A stretch of DNA of 15,081 nt from assembly GCA_031549455.1 (NCBI GenBank), contig JAVBPT010000015.1, positions 1-15,081 of the forward strand. The letters run 5' to 3'. The notes under the pieces were generated by a model. The model searched no databases. It had not been told where the DNA came from and saw only the letters and a list, made by a program, of their open reading frames with translations. Below, in pieces: positions 1 through 6,935 of this stretch. Position numbers and translations under genes: made by a program. Within the stretch, counting starts at the first letter, position 1, and every line of letters begins with the position of its first letter. The DNA is from JAVBPT01 sp031549455 (GTDB lineage: Bacteria > Bacillota > Clostridia > Lachnospirales > JAKSVV01).

Positions 1-1
1 A

Positions 2-163
2 TATAGCTTTAGTGCAAGTGGTTTGCCAAAGGGACTAAGCATGAACAAGGAAGGGCTGATCAGTGGAAAGCCAGAGGAAAAAGGTACCTTTACAGTGAAG
101 GTAACGATAAAAGATAAGAATCAGAGCCGAGTAGAAAGAACGTATCTTCTCAATATTCAGTAA
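2..163 (+). CDS. C-terminal end of a surface protein with a putative Ig (He_PIG-like) domain, partial
   Basis: The frame is open from the left edge to a TAA at 161-163 and gives 53 residues, so the start and most of the protein lie outside the window. The visible part holds a SASGLPKGLSM segment, then GLISGKP, then GTFTVKVTIKD. This is the pattern of the putative Ig domain (He_PIG, cadherin-like) found in repeated extracellular modules of bacterial surface proteins. The protein ends on the last strand of this fold with no LPXTG motif or membrane anchor after it. The role is probably structural or adhesive at the cell surface, but only one domain is seen, so the full protein could be an enzyme carrying this module. 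A terminator follows 7 bases after the stop. Confidence 0.7.
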   Translation, partial: YSFSASGLPKGLSMNKEGLISGKPEEKGTFTVKVTIKDKNQSRVERTYLLNIQ

Positions 164-170
164 ACACAAA

Positions 171-201
171 AAAAGCATATGCATTTTCGCATATGCTTTT
201 T
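171..201. terminator. Bidirectional intrinsic terminator
   Basis: A perfect 12-bp stem (171-182 with 189-200) encloses a 6-base loop. On the plus strand it is followed by a short T run; on the minus strand the A run at 168-174 becomes a T run. It can therefore end both the plus-strand surface-protein gene and the minus-strand tRNA transcript. Confidence 0.85.
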
Positions 202-218
202 ATAAATCCAATGAATGA

Positions 219-289
219 CAGGGGTAGTAAGAATCGAACTCACATATTCGGTTTTGGAGACCGATGTTCTACCACTGAACTATACCCCT
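219..289 (-). tRNA. tRNA-Trp (anticodon CCA)
   Basis: Read on the minus strand this folds as a full cloverleaf. The 7-bp acceptor stem is AGGGGTA (289-283) with TACCCCT (226-220). The D arm is GTTC/GAAC, the anticodon stem is TCGGT/ACCGA around loop CTCCAAA, and the T arm is GTGAG/CTTAC with loop TTCGATT. The anticodon is CCA (plus-strand TGG at 255-257), reading UGG. A1 and discriminator G73 match bacterial tRNA-Trp. The 3' CCA is not encoded (TCA follows), so it must be added by nucleotidyltransferase. The gene stands alone with its own promoter and terminator. Confidence 0.95.
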
Positions 290-301
290 ATAATCCTTAA
301 C

Positions 302-331
302 ATTATACACTAAGAGATCATAGGCTGTCAA
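302..331 (-). promoter_or_regulatory. Sigma-A promoter of tRNA-Trp
   Basis: On the minus strand TTGACA (331-326) and TATAAT (307-302) are both perfect and 18 bases apart. The expected start is a few bases before the mature tRNA 5' end at 289, leaving a very short leader for RNase P to remove. Confidence 0.85.
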
Positions 332-373
332 TAAATATTTGCATTTTGATACATTTAGCATAGAGATTAGAAG

Positions 374-402
374 TTGACTTTTTATAAAAAAAATTGTATA
401 AT
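374..402 (+). promoter_or_regulatory. Upstream sigma-A promoter for 6S RNA and plsC
   Basis: TTGACT (374-379) and TATAAT (397-402) are separated by 17 bases. Initiation near 409 would give a 6S precursor with a 5' extension of about 37 bases. Confidence 0.75.
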
Positions 403-433
403 TTAATTACACATAAAACAATACATTTAGTAT

Positions 434-439
434 TATAAT
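434..439 (+). promoter_or_regulatory. Proximal -10 element directly before 6S RNA
   Basis: A perfect TATAAT lies 7 bases before the predicted 5' end of the 6S fold. No good -35 is placed for it. Together with the 374-402 promoter it suggests a tandem arrangement, one product being mature-length and one a precursor, as known for E. coli ssrS. Confidence 0.45.
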
Positions 440-445
440 ATTAAT

Positions 446-621
446 ATCCTGGAATGTGCGAGACGCTGTCATTTTGAACCTACAAATTATAAACTGGGAA
501 ATCAACATTTTGGTATGGCTGTCAGGCCACACAAAATCAGTGGAAGGCAAAAATACCAGTGAGATTACCCACCTAGCGAGAGCTAGGTCAAAATTACAGC
601 AAACGGCATTTTGGGTTTTTT
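446..621 (+). ncRNA. ssrS: 6S RNA (RNA polymerase-binding regulatory RNA)
   Basis: 6S RNA mimics an open promoter and binds the sigma-A holoenzyme, lowering transcription in stationary phase. The region folds into the expected long rod. A closing stem pairs CCTGGAATG (448-456) with CATTTTGGG (607-615), an inner stem pairs GCTGT (465-469) with ACAGC (596-600), and a large central bubble follows. The 5' strand of the bubble contains TTTGAACCTAC, resembling Firmicute 6S RNAs. The 3' strand of the bubble carries a small 7-bp hairpin with a GAGA tetraloop (571-588). An apical stem starts TGGTAT/ATACCA (511-516 with 553-558). The length (about 175 nt) and the opening TCCTGGAATGTG also resemble B. 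subtilis 6S RNA. The closing stem is followed by a T run (616-621), so it doubles as a terminator. Identification rests on architecture and remembered similarity, not on a covariance search. Confidence 0.75.
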
Positions 622-636
622 ATTTGGAGTAATTTT

Positions 637-1356
637 ATGAGAACACTATTTACCTATTTTTATGCAGGATTTTTCCTGACTTTATTTTTACCCATTCGCT
701 TTATTGCAAGTTTGTACATACGAGCCAAAAAATATAAAAGTGCGGAGAAGGTTCTTTATCCGTTTGTTAGCTATTTCATGAAAACATTGCTGAGTATTTT
801 GGGTATCAAGGTGGACCTTTATGGACTTGAAAATATGCCGGGTGAACCCGCTTTATATGTATCCAATCATCAAGGAAACTTTGACATCATCGTGATTACC
901 GCATGCATCAAAAAAAGACTTGGTTTTCTCGTTAAAAAGGAACTGAAAAGTATACCTGTGCTCAGGGGATGGATTAAAGTGATGGGATCGGTTTATATCG
1001 ACCGGAAGAGCGTTCGAAATTCAATTTTGTCTATAGAAGAGGCAATTGAAAACATCAAAAAAGGGAATAGCATGATTGTGTTCCCGGAAGGAACAAGAAG
1101 CAGAGGAGAACAGCTTGGAGAATTTAAGCAAGGAAGTTTTAAATTGGCTGAAAAAACAAAAGTGCCCATTGTTCCGATCTCCGTGAATGGGACCTATCGA
1201 ATTATGGAAGCAAACCATGGCAGTGTAAAACCTGCGAGAGTGTCTATTGTAATCGGAAAACCCATTTCCACCGCTACCTTCTCAAAAGAAGACTTTAATA
1301 AGTTACCAGAGATGGTAAGAAGCGAGATTGATCGAATAATGGTTCGAAATATTTAG
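637..1356 (+). CDS. plsC: 1-acyl-sn-glycerol-3-phosphate acyltransferase (PlsC family)
   Basis: The enzyme adds the second acyl chain to lysophosphatidic acid, giving phosphatidic acid for membrane lipid synthesis at the inner face of the membrane. The 239-residue protein has all family blocks: NHQGNFD (77-83, catalytic His78 and Asp83 of the HX4D motif), GSVYIDR (117-123), FPEGTRSR (149-156, phosphate binding) and VPIVPI (176-181). A hydrophobic N-terminal stretch (about 3-28) fits membrane association. The length is typical for the family. GGAG at 626-629 is spaced correctly before the ATG. The gene begins 15 bases after the 6S RNA terminal T run and no separate promoter is visible, so it is probably expressed by readthrough or from transcripts that include 6S RNA. 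Confidence 0.92.
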   Translation: MRTLFTYFYAGFFLTLFLPIRFIASLYIRAKKYKSAEKVLYPFVSYFMKTLLSILGIKVDLYGLENMPGEPALYVSNHQGNFDIIVITACIKKRLGFLVKKELKSIPVLRGWIKVMGSVYIDRKSVRNSILSIEEAIENIKKGNSMIVFPEGTRSRGEQLGEFKQGSFKLAEKTKVPIVPISVNGTYRIMEANHGSVKPARVSIVIGKPISTATFSKEDFNKLPEMVRSEIDRIMVRNI

Positions 1357-1366
1357 ACAAATAAAT

Positions 1367-1457
1367 ATAGATTTGAAAGCTGTAGACAAACTTGCGCTTC
1401 GTTCGAAAACAGAAACGTTTAAGTCAGTATTCGCAGTCCTTTCAAATCTATTTTTTT
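1367..1457 (+). ncRNA. Structured element with long closing stem and U run after plsC
   Basis: A perfect 13-bp stem (1367-1379 with 1439-1451) is followed by seven T, so it can act as the plsC terminator. Unlike a simple terminator, it encloses about 60 bases with further pairing possibilities: TTGCG (1392-1396) with CGCAG (1432-1436), and CGTT (1400-1403) with AACG (1414-1417). This is the shape of a small trans-acting RNA or a 3'-UTR-derived RNA. I recognise no known family. It could instead be only a terminator with a long loop. Confidence 0.45.
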
Positions 1458-1460
1458 ACA

Positions 1461-1657
1461 ACAATAAATGTGTAAACCGAAGGAGTGTCAAATCGATCTA
1501 GGCCAAGACCGATTACCCTAGGTTAGAATAAAGGAAGAAAAAAACTTCCGGAGCCTTAGTCCTCCAATAGCCAACTTACTGATGAATGCTTTCTGTCAAT
1601 AACCCTCCCCCTAAACAATGCTATGGGCCGTGGTTAGACGGCTAAGTACAGTATACC
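1461..1657 (+). ncRNA. Candidate structured noncoding RNA between plsC and tadA (raiA-motif-like?)
   Basis: No gene-like open frame is present, yet the stretch is less AT-rich than neighbouring spacers and dense in pairing. Visible stems are GGAAG/CTTCC around an A7 loop (1533-1549), GGAG/CTCC (1550-1565), and GCCGT/ACGGC around loop GGTTAG (1627-1642). AATCG/CGATT (1491-1495 with 1510-1514) interleaves with CTAGG/CCTAG (1498-1502 with 1517-1521), giving either a pseudoknot or two exclusive hairpins. The size of about 200 nt in a clostridial spacer brings to mind the orphan raiA-motif RNA, but I cannot confirm that. The strand is assigned from the neighbours and could be wrong. No convincing promoter was found, and 1658-1697 holds nothing recognisable. 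Confidence 0.4.
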
Positions 1658-1717
1658 GTAAATCAAGTTCCTTGTCAAGACATATAAGTAAAATAATGGA
1701 AAGGAAAGTATTGAAGA

Positions 1718-2176
1718 ATGGATGACTTTTTCATGCAAGAAGCAGTGGTTGAGGCCAAAAAGAGTTTAAAAAAGAACGAAGTGCCTGTGGGTGCAGTCAT
1801 TGTGAGAAATGGGAAGATTATTGCCAGGGCACACAATCTGAGAAACCGGAAAAAATGCGTCACTCAGCATGCAGAAATGATTGCCATTACAAAAGCATGC
1901 AAACGGATTGGTGACTTTCGGCTAGAGGAATGTGATCTTTATGTAACCATGGAGCCGTGCCCCATGTGTGCAGGAGCAATTATACAAGCCAGGATGAAGA
2001 GGCTCATTTATGGTTGTGTAAACGAAAAATCAGGATGTGCCGGCTCAATTATGGATCTTTTTGCAATTGAATGTTTTAATCACAAGGTAGAAGTCACCAC
2101 CTCAGTTCTTCAAAAAGAATGTGGCGATCTACTTAAGACCTTCTTCCTACATCTTCGAGCAGAAAAAAGGAAATAG
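1718..2176 (+). CDS. tadA: tRNA-specific adenosine deaminase
   Basis: TadA converts adenosine 34 of tRNA-Arg(ACG) to inosine so that one tRNA reads CGU, CGC and CGA; it is a zinc enzyme acting as a dimer in the cytosol. The 152-residue protein has the deaminase signature: HAE at 51-53 (zinc ligand His51, proton-shuttling Glu53) and PCPMC at 80-84 (ligands Cys81 and Cys84). The N-terminus, with a long amphipathic start before VPVGAVIV, matches the family. The ATG at 1718 is chosen because the next ATG (1733) would remove part of helix 1; GGAAAGG at 1698-1704 is a somewhat distant ribosome binding site. In many Firmicutes tadA is followed by the SRP RNA and dnaX; here an ftsH-like gene follows instead. 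Confidence 0.93.
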   Translation: MDDFFMQEAVVEAKKSLKKNEVPVGAVIVRNGKIIARAHNLRNRKKCVTQHAEMIAITKACKRIGDFRLEECDLYVTMEPCPMCAGAIIQARMKRLIYGCVNEKSGCAGSIMDLFAIECFNHKVEVTTSVLQKECGDLLKTFFLHLRAEKRK

Positions 2177-2212
2177 TGGTTTTAATTACCATAGAAATGA
2201 GCGGCTTCTCTA

Positions 2213-2221
2213 TGTTATAAT
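2213..2221 (+). promoter_or_regulatory. Extended -10 promoter of the ftsH-like gene
   Basis: TGTTATAAT (TG at 2213-2214, TATAAT at 2216-2221) is an extended -10 element with no clear -35. Initiation near 2228 leaves a leader of about 22 bases with the ribosome binding site, which supports the downstream start at 2250. Confidence 0.6.
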
Positions 2222-2249
2222 GAATATAACGAAAAAATATGGAGGCGGT

Positions 2250-4052
2250 ATGAAGAAGCTACTCATTTTTGGAATGGTTATCATTGCAACAGTTGGCTTT
2301 ATCTATATGGACATGAGTCATAAAACAGAATACGTATCCTATAATCAATTCTTGCAAAATATAGAAGAAGCCAAAGTAGAAAGTGTTGAAATCTCAAATG
2401 GAGAAAAACTAAACTTTAGCCTTAAAAACGATAAAGTGGGTTACTATACAGACAATCCGAGGAAAATTGATTTGAAGGAAAGTCTTCTTTTAAAAGATAT
2501 AAAAGTATCTGAAAATAGTGAGCAAGATGCCTTAAATATATTAATTTCATTTATGTTCTTAAGCATTTTGGCTTATGTAGTCATAAAAAAGACAAACCAT
2601 AACTACAACGGTAAAAAACAAGATGTTTCAAACACCATTCAAAAAGAAGTGGTGGTGGATAAAGCGAAGAAGTTTGACTTTGGTAACGTTGCAGGAAATG
2701 AAGAAGCCAAAGAAGGGATGCAGGACATTGTGGATTTTCTAAAAAATCCAGACAAATATACCTACTATGGTGCGCGTATGCCAAAGGGAGTGATCTTTTA
2801 TGGCCCTCCTGGAACAGGAAAGACATTAATGGCAAAAGCCTTGGCTGGAGAAGCCAATGTTCCGTTCTTTTCCGCTTCCGGGTCAGACTTTGTTGAGATG
2901 TTTGTAGGGGTAGGGGCGAAAAGGGTACGAGAACTCTTTGGAAAAGCAAAACAAATTGGGAAAGCGGTTATCTTTATTGATGAGATCGACGCGATTGCCA
3001 AGAAAAGAACCAGTGGAGGAACCAGTGGAAATGATGAGAGAGATCAAACACTGAATGCACTTCTCACAGAGATGTCAGGATTTCATGATAAGGACGGCAT
3101 CATTGTAATTGCTGCAACTAACCGGTTGGATGTTCTGGATGAGGCACTGCTTCGACCGGGGAGATTTGATCGTCAGGTTGAGATCAGATTACCAGACAAG
3201 AACGCAAGACTGAAGATTCTGCAAATGCATGCCCAAAACAAACCGATTGCAGAAAGTGTCAATCTAGAAGATGTGGCAGGGGAGACTGTGTATTTCAGCG
3301 GAGCGGGACTTGAAAATTTGTTAAATGAGGCGGCGATTACAGCGGCAAAAGCGGGAAACAAATTTATTGAAAAAATGGATATTGATAAAGCATTTTATAC
3401 CATTATAGCAGGAGCAGAGAAAAAGGATCGTTCTGGCATTCGGAACATTGATAGACAGGTAACGGCATTCCATGAAGCGGGCCATGCACTTGTCACAAAG
3501 ATTATGATGCCAGAGAACAAAGTTTCGAAGGTGACCATTATTCCAAGCACAAAGGGTGCAGGTGGATTTAGCATGAATATAGGAGAGGATAAGTCTTTCT
3601 ATACAAAAAAAGACATTGAGAATCAAATCAAGGTGCTTTTAGCGGGGAGGTGTGCGGAGGAAATCATATTTGGGAAAGAAAACATCACAACGGGCGCAAG
3701 CAATGACATTCAAAAAGCCACCTCTATGATTCTAGACTATATCAAAAAGTTTGGCATGAGTGAAAAATTTGGACTACTGAACCTGGACATGATTGGGGAT
3801 GACTCTGTCAACAAGGAAATTGTACAGGAAAGCAAAAGCTTTGTTGAGAAATTCTATAAAGAAACAAAAGAACTTCTTATCGAGAAAAAATATCTATTAA
3901 GCAATATAGCCGAAACACTGCTTGTAAAAGAAACCATTCACCACCAAGAACTTGAAAAATTAATGAATGGGGAAGAAATTTTGGAAGTCAAAAAGAGTGT
4001 GCTGGCTAAGAAAGAAAAAAGAGTAACAAAATTAGCATATAATCAAATATAA
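2250..4052 (+). CDS. ftsH: FtsH-type ATP-dependent membrane zinc metalloprotease
   Basis: FtsH forms a hexamer that pulls membrane and soluble substrates out with ATP and degrades them. The 600-residue protein has two membrane spans (about 3-20 and 95-112) around an extracytoplasmic segment of about 75 residues. The AAA domain follows, with Walker A GPPGTGKT (185-192), pore loop FVG (218-220), Walker B IFIDEID (241-247) and a second region of homology ending LRPGRFDR (301-308). The protease has HEAGH (408-412) and a third zinc ligand Asp486 in TTGASND. The frame is open upstream to 2121, but that overlaps tadA. The ATG at 2250 has GGAGG four bases before it, follows a promoter, and places the first span at the N-terminus. 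The length is slightly short for FtsH, with only a brief basic tail. A second ftsH elsewhere is possible, so this may be a paralogue rather than the sole copy. Confidence 0.92.
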   Translation: MKKLLIFGMVIIATVGFIYMDMSHKTEYVSYNQFLQNIEEAKVESVEISNGEKLNFSLKNDKVGYYTDNPRKIDLKESLLLKDIKVSENSEQDALNILISFMFLSILAYVVIKKTNHNYNGKKQDVSNTIQKEVVVDKAKKFDFGNVAGNEEAKEGMQDIVDFLKNPDKYTYYGARMPKGVIFYGPPGTGKTLMAKALAGEANVPFFSASGSDFVEMFVGVGAKRVRELFGKAKQIGKAVIFIDEIDAIAKKRTSGGTSGNDERDQTLNALLTEMSGFHDKDGIIVIAATNRLDVLDEALLRPGRFDRQVEIRLPDKNARLKILQMHAQNKPIAESVNLEDVAGETVYFSGAGLENLLNEAAITAAKAGNKFIEKMDIDKAFYTIIAGAEKKDRSGIRNIDRQVTAFHEAGHALVTKIMMPENKVSKVTIIPSTKGAGGFSMNIGEDKSFYTKKDIENQIKVLLAGRCAEEIIFGKENITTGASNDIQKATSMILDYIKKFGMSEKFGLLNLDMIGDDSVNKEIVQESKSFVEKFYKETKELLIEKKYLLSNIAETLLVKETIHHQELEKLMNGEEILEVKKSVLAKKEKRVTKLAYNQI

Positions 4053-4055
4053 AAG

Positions 4056-4090
4056 AAAAAACCTTCTAATGAAAACTTAGAAGGTTTTTT
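4056..4090. terminator. Bidirectional terminator between ftsH and the coat operon
   Basis: A 14-bp perfect stem (4056-4069 with 4077-4090) surrounds a 7-base loop and ends in six T on the plus strand and six A at its start, giving a U run on either strand. Its right arm contains the stop codon and last codons of the converging minus-strand gene. Confidence 0.9.
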
Positions 4091-5048
4091 CAGTATAGAT
4101 TTTAATGCTTTTATCAAGACGGGCCAAATATTTTTCACTTCTTGAGTCTGTAATCTTCTTCGAACTATAGTACTCTTTAACCACTTTCCATACTTCCTGT
4201 GGAATGGATAAATAGAAGTTTAAAATTTCTTCTTCACTCGTACCAAGTTCCCTGTGGGTTCTGTAGGCTCCGATCACTTTCTTCTTTGCCTCTTGGAGTC
4301 CGGTTCCAGATTCTTTTACAAATTTAATAATAATATTTGCAATCTGTCTCATGGGTACCTCATATTCCAAGTTGTAGAGGTTGAGAATCTCGACATGGAA
4401 GTCTTGATGCATTGCCATAAGATAATCTTTGAAAATATTAATGGAAATTTTATAATTATTGATAATGAATTCAGACAAAGCACTTTTTAGTAAATTGTGA
4501 TATTTATCAGAAAGGCTATCTATAATATTCTCTGCATGAGTAAGAAAAAGTAGATCAAATCCCTTCTTCTCCTCTTTTTTTTCGGCGATGTCTTTATATT
4601 TTACGATATCCTTATACATTTTGAGGAGTTGTGTGGAGATTTCATTTCTTGGAATCAAATTTACATTGATCTCTTCCATTTGGTCAATCACATTGTAAAA
4701 TTTACTGAGGACCTTGGTGATTGACAATACACAGGCTTCGTTTGAAAAATCGATATTCTCTCCAGTTAACCACTCGGAGATTTCATATCTCTCACCCTGC
4801 CAGGTTACAATCTTCAGATTATCGTAATCAAACATCACATCCAAAAAAGGCTGTCGCTTGAGATGAAGAGAGATCTCCTGAATAAATTCTTTCATGGATT
4901 CATCCTCTTTCTGTTTGCGAATCGCGTAACTCTTATTTCTGCAATTTGCTTTAATGGTATCATCATATACTTCAAAGTCGAGAACCCCTAGCTTAGTATG
5001 ATTAAAGAACTCGGGGGTAAATTTGTAGATCATGTACTCTGAATCCAT
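4077..5048 (-). CDS. Degenerate CotS-like kinase-fold protein (probable spore coat)
   Basis: This is the third kinase-fold gene of the minus-strand operon (323 residues). It aligns by eye with the CotS-like protein encoded at 5880-6923. The catalytic loop there, HHDLEHHNIL, appears here as HQDFHVEIL (214-222): His-x-Asp is kept but the metal-binding Asn is lost. The IDFD metal motif becomes LEYE (227-230), and the helix HDVASLIFR becomes RQIANIIIKF (234-243). The C-terminal FPEDYWQVGHQKY block matches IPQEVWKVVKEYY (282-294). Catalysis is therefore doubtful, and a structural coat role is more likely. AAAGGAGG lies five bases before the ATG. The start overlaps the previous gene by 19 bases, implying translational coupling. 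It has no signal peptide or membrane span. Confidence 0.7.
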   Translation of the reverse strand: MDSEYMIYKFTPEFFNHTKLGVLDFEVYDDTIKANCRNKSYAIRKQKEDESMKEFIQEISLHLKRQPFLDVMFDYDNLKIVTWQGERYEISEWLTGENIDFSNEACVLSITKVLSKFYNVIDQMEEINVNLIPRNEISTQLLKMYKDIVKYKDIAEKKEEKKGFDLLFLTHAENIIDSLSDKYHNLLKSALSEFIINNYKISINIFKDYLMAMHQDFHVEILNLYNLEYEVPMRQIANIIIKFVKESGTGLQEAKKKVIGAYRTHRELGTSEEEILNFYLSIPQEVWKVVKEYYSSKKITDSRSEKYLARLDKSIKIYTEKTF

Positions 5049-5893
5049 ACGGCCTCCTTTACAATATTGAAAACTTTTGTATATTCCTTAACGTATCTTC
5101 TAAGAATGCTGAAATCCTTTTCCGACTTTGATTTACAATATTTTCTGAGTTGGTTGACCGCCCTGGATGGAAGCAATAAATAAATTCTGAGCATAAATTC
5201 CTCGAATGCATTAAATTCATTGATCATTTTATAGTTACTAATCATACTTTCTAAGTCAATGCATCTTATGTTTGAGTCTACAATATAATCAAAAATAAGG
5301 CTGGCCAAATCTTTTGATTTTAGATCGTAGATGCATTTCTCAATGGTTTTTACATAGTATTTCTTATCAAAGAGCACAAATGCCTTCTTGATCCGTTCAT
5401 TTAAAATGATCTGTTTTTCATTCATGGCGTATTTGATAAGGGATTCATAATCCACCTTCGATATCTCATTTTGACACAAAATAAGTCCATCACAAAGTGG
5501 GGAAAAGTCCAATCCCTCAATTTCATTTTCCGCAAGACAGCTGGTTAGGCGGTTGTAATAAACACGGATATCATTTTTCCACTTTCCCCAGTCCAGCTTA
5601 ATTTTGCTGCCGGGGAGAGGCTTAAAATTTCGAAGAGTTTTATGGAATAGGGCAATCTCTTGGATAAGTTCCAAAAAGACTTTTTTGCGCTGGATTTTAA
5701 TGTGTTCATAATCCACCTTTTGTTTTAGAATGTAATCTTGCCCTTCAATTCTCTTTATGAGCTCCTCTTCCTCAAAAGGCAAGATCTGAATAACATTAGG
5801 ATAGTCGTTTCGTGCAAGGTGCTCTGTGATGCTATACCAAAAACGCACCTCCCAAAGATTTTTTTTGGTTGGGAGTAGTTCAGTGTTTTCCAT
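5030..5893 (-). CDS. Strongly diverged CotS-like pseudokinase-fold protein
   Basis: This is the second kinase-fold gene of the operon (287 residues). Kinship to the upstream CotS-like protein shows in KDLASLIFDYI (194-204), which matches HDVASLIFR, and in the C-terminal half after it, where LLLPSRAVNQLRKY (239-252) stands in the place of FPEDYWQVGHQKY. The catalytic loop is absent: the segment between VLF (173-175) and KDLASL is about 14 residues shorter than in the neighbour and contains no HxDxxxxN or DFD. It cannot be an ordinary kinase, and a scaffold or coat protein is inferred. AAAGAGGTG lies four bases before the ATG, which overlaps the previous gene by 14 bases. Taken alone it would probably be called hypothetical; the operon and the helix match are what link it to CotS. 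Confidence 0.6.
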   Translation of the reverse strand: MENTELLPTKKNLWEVRFWYSITEHLARNDYPNVIQILPFEEEELIKRIEGQDYILKQKVDYEHIKIQRKKVFLELIQEIALFHKTLRNFKPLPGSKIKLDWGKWKNDIRVYYNRLTSCLAENEIEGLDFSPLCDGLILCQNEISKVDYESLIKYAMNEKQIILNERIKKAFVLFDKKYYVKTIEKCIYDLKSKDLASLIFDYIVDSNIRCIDLESMISNYKMINEFNAFEEFMLRIYLLLPSRAVNQLRKYCKSKSEKDFSILRRYVKEYTKVFNIVKEAVWIQST

Positions 5894-6923
5894 TTTTCAC
5901 CTCTTTCTTATATTCTTTTATCGATTCGAGCATGCGGAGGCGTTCCTCCCGATAGGTTGTATATTTCTCGATTCTTCTTACATATCTTTCATCTGCCCAG
6001 CTTAGGGTTTCGTCATATTTTTGGTGGCCCACTTGCCAGTAATCCTCTGGAAATCGCAGGAACTCGGCGATGATTTCGATGTCATCTGAATCAAACTCTA
6101 CATATTTTTGATAGGCATCTAGTATAATCTTATGACGGTTATTGTCGATAAAGTCTAGGCTTCGATTGTTTCTAAAAATAAGGCTGGCGACATCGTGAAG
6201 ATAAGTATCTGCAATCATATAGTCGAAATCAATCAGGTACAATTTTGAATTTTGATCAATTAGGATATTATGGTGTTCAAGATCATGGTGACAAATGTAC
6301 CCTTTTTCTTTTGCCAACATGCTTTTTTCATAATATTGCGTCTTTGAGAGTCTCCTGATGGCGATTTTGGCATCATGAACCGCCGCATCAAAGGAGTCCA
6401 GATAAAGCATATCAAATAGATCTAAGTTTCTTTTCTCTTTGTTTAAAATAATATTTTTGTATTGGTACATCTGTCTTAACTTCAATGAAAAAATCTCAAG
6501 AATTTTCCCATAATAAATTTTGTTTTTGGTGTTTAAACTCGCGTTCTTAAACTGATCGAGATCAAATCCAAGCGAGTGATGATGAAATTCTGAGAGCAAA
6601 GACACAGAGGACTTTAGTTCCTCTTCGTTATTGAAGTCTACTCTTCTTGAGTGAATCCATTTGCAAACCGTATAGGTTTTTTTGCTTTGTTTTTTAAAAA
6701 ACTTTTTTCCATCCCTCGCTTCTAGGTAAATCGGAAGATTTAGGAACCCCTTCCCTCCCAAATGATCCAGGATGGAATAAATAAATTGAAAGGTAGAAAC
6801 ATCATAAGTTCTCTCCTTTATACATACTTTTCCAACATTGGTATGGGCAAGGTATGCATTTCTTTCTTTTGTCACATCTCCAATTAATTCAAGGCCAAAT
6901 TCCTTTAAAATTTCTTTAAACAT
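5880..6923 (-). CDS. CotS family spore coat protein (aminoglycoside-phosphotransferase-like fold)
   Basis: CotS, CotI and YutH of Bacillus are coat or coat-associated proteins with a choline-kinase/APH-like fold. This 347-residue protein keeps the key residues: a possible ATP-binding Lys36 in GKVCIKER, catalytic loop HHDLEHHN (212-219, with Asp214 and Asn219), metal-binding IDFD (231-234) and the following DTYLHDVASLIFR (239-251), which is typical of CotS. The C-terminal FPEDYWQVGHQKY (291-303) is also a family hallmark. A kinase activity is thus possible, though substrates for CotS proteins are not established. The ATG is preceded by GGTGGG. The gene lies 12 bases after the 57-residue Cys-rich gene and overlaps the next gene, so the four form one transcription unit ending at the terminator at 4056-4090. 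It probably acts in the mother cell during coat assembly. Confidence 0.82.
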   Translation of the reverse strand: MFKEILKEFGLELIGDVTKERNAYLAHTNVGKVCIKERTYDVSTFQFIYSILDHLGGKGFLNLPIYLEARDGKKFFKKQSKKTYTVCKWIHSRRVDFNNEEELKSSVSLLSEFHHHSLGFDLDQFKNASLNTKNKIYYGKILEIFSLKLRQMYQYKNIILNKEKRNLDLFDMLYLDSFDAAVHDAKIAIRRLSKTQYYEKSMLAKEKGYICHHDLEHHNILIDQNSKLYLIDFDYMIADTYLHDVASLIFRNNRSLDFIDNNRHKIILDAYQKYVEFDSDDIEIIAEFLRFPEDYWQVGHQKYDETLSWADERYVRRIEKYTTYREERLRMLESIKEYKKEVKNGKH

Positions 6924-6935
6924 ATCCCACCCGAT

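Noticed and set aside
1672..1699. Sigma-A promoter for tadA (TTGTCA at 1672-1677)
   Set aside because: The possible -10 elements are either 11 bases away or match poorly, so no promoter is called.
2121..2249. Upstream in-frame extension of the ftsH reading frame (43 extra residues)
   Set aside because: It overlaps tadA in another frame, contains the extended -10 promoter, lacks a ribosome binding site, and would put a polar stretch before the first membrane span.
2177..2249. SRP RNA after tadA, as in many Firmicutes
   Set aside because: The spacer is only about 70 bases and lacks the conserved GGTCAGGTCCGGAAGG region.
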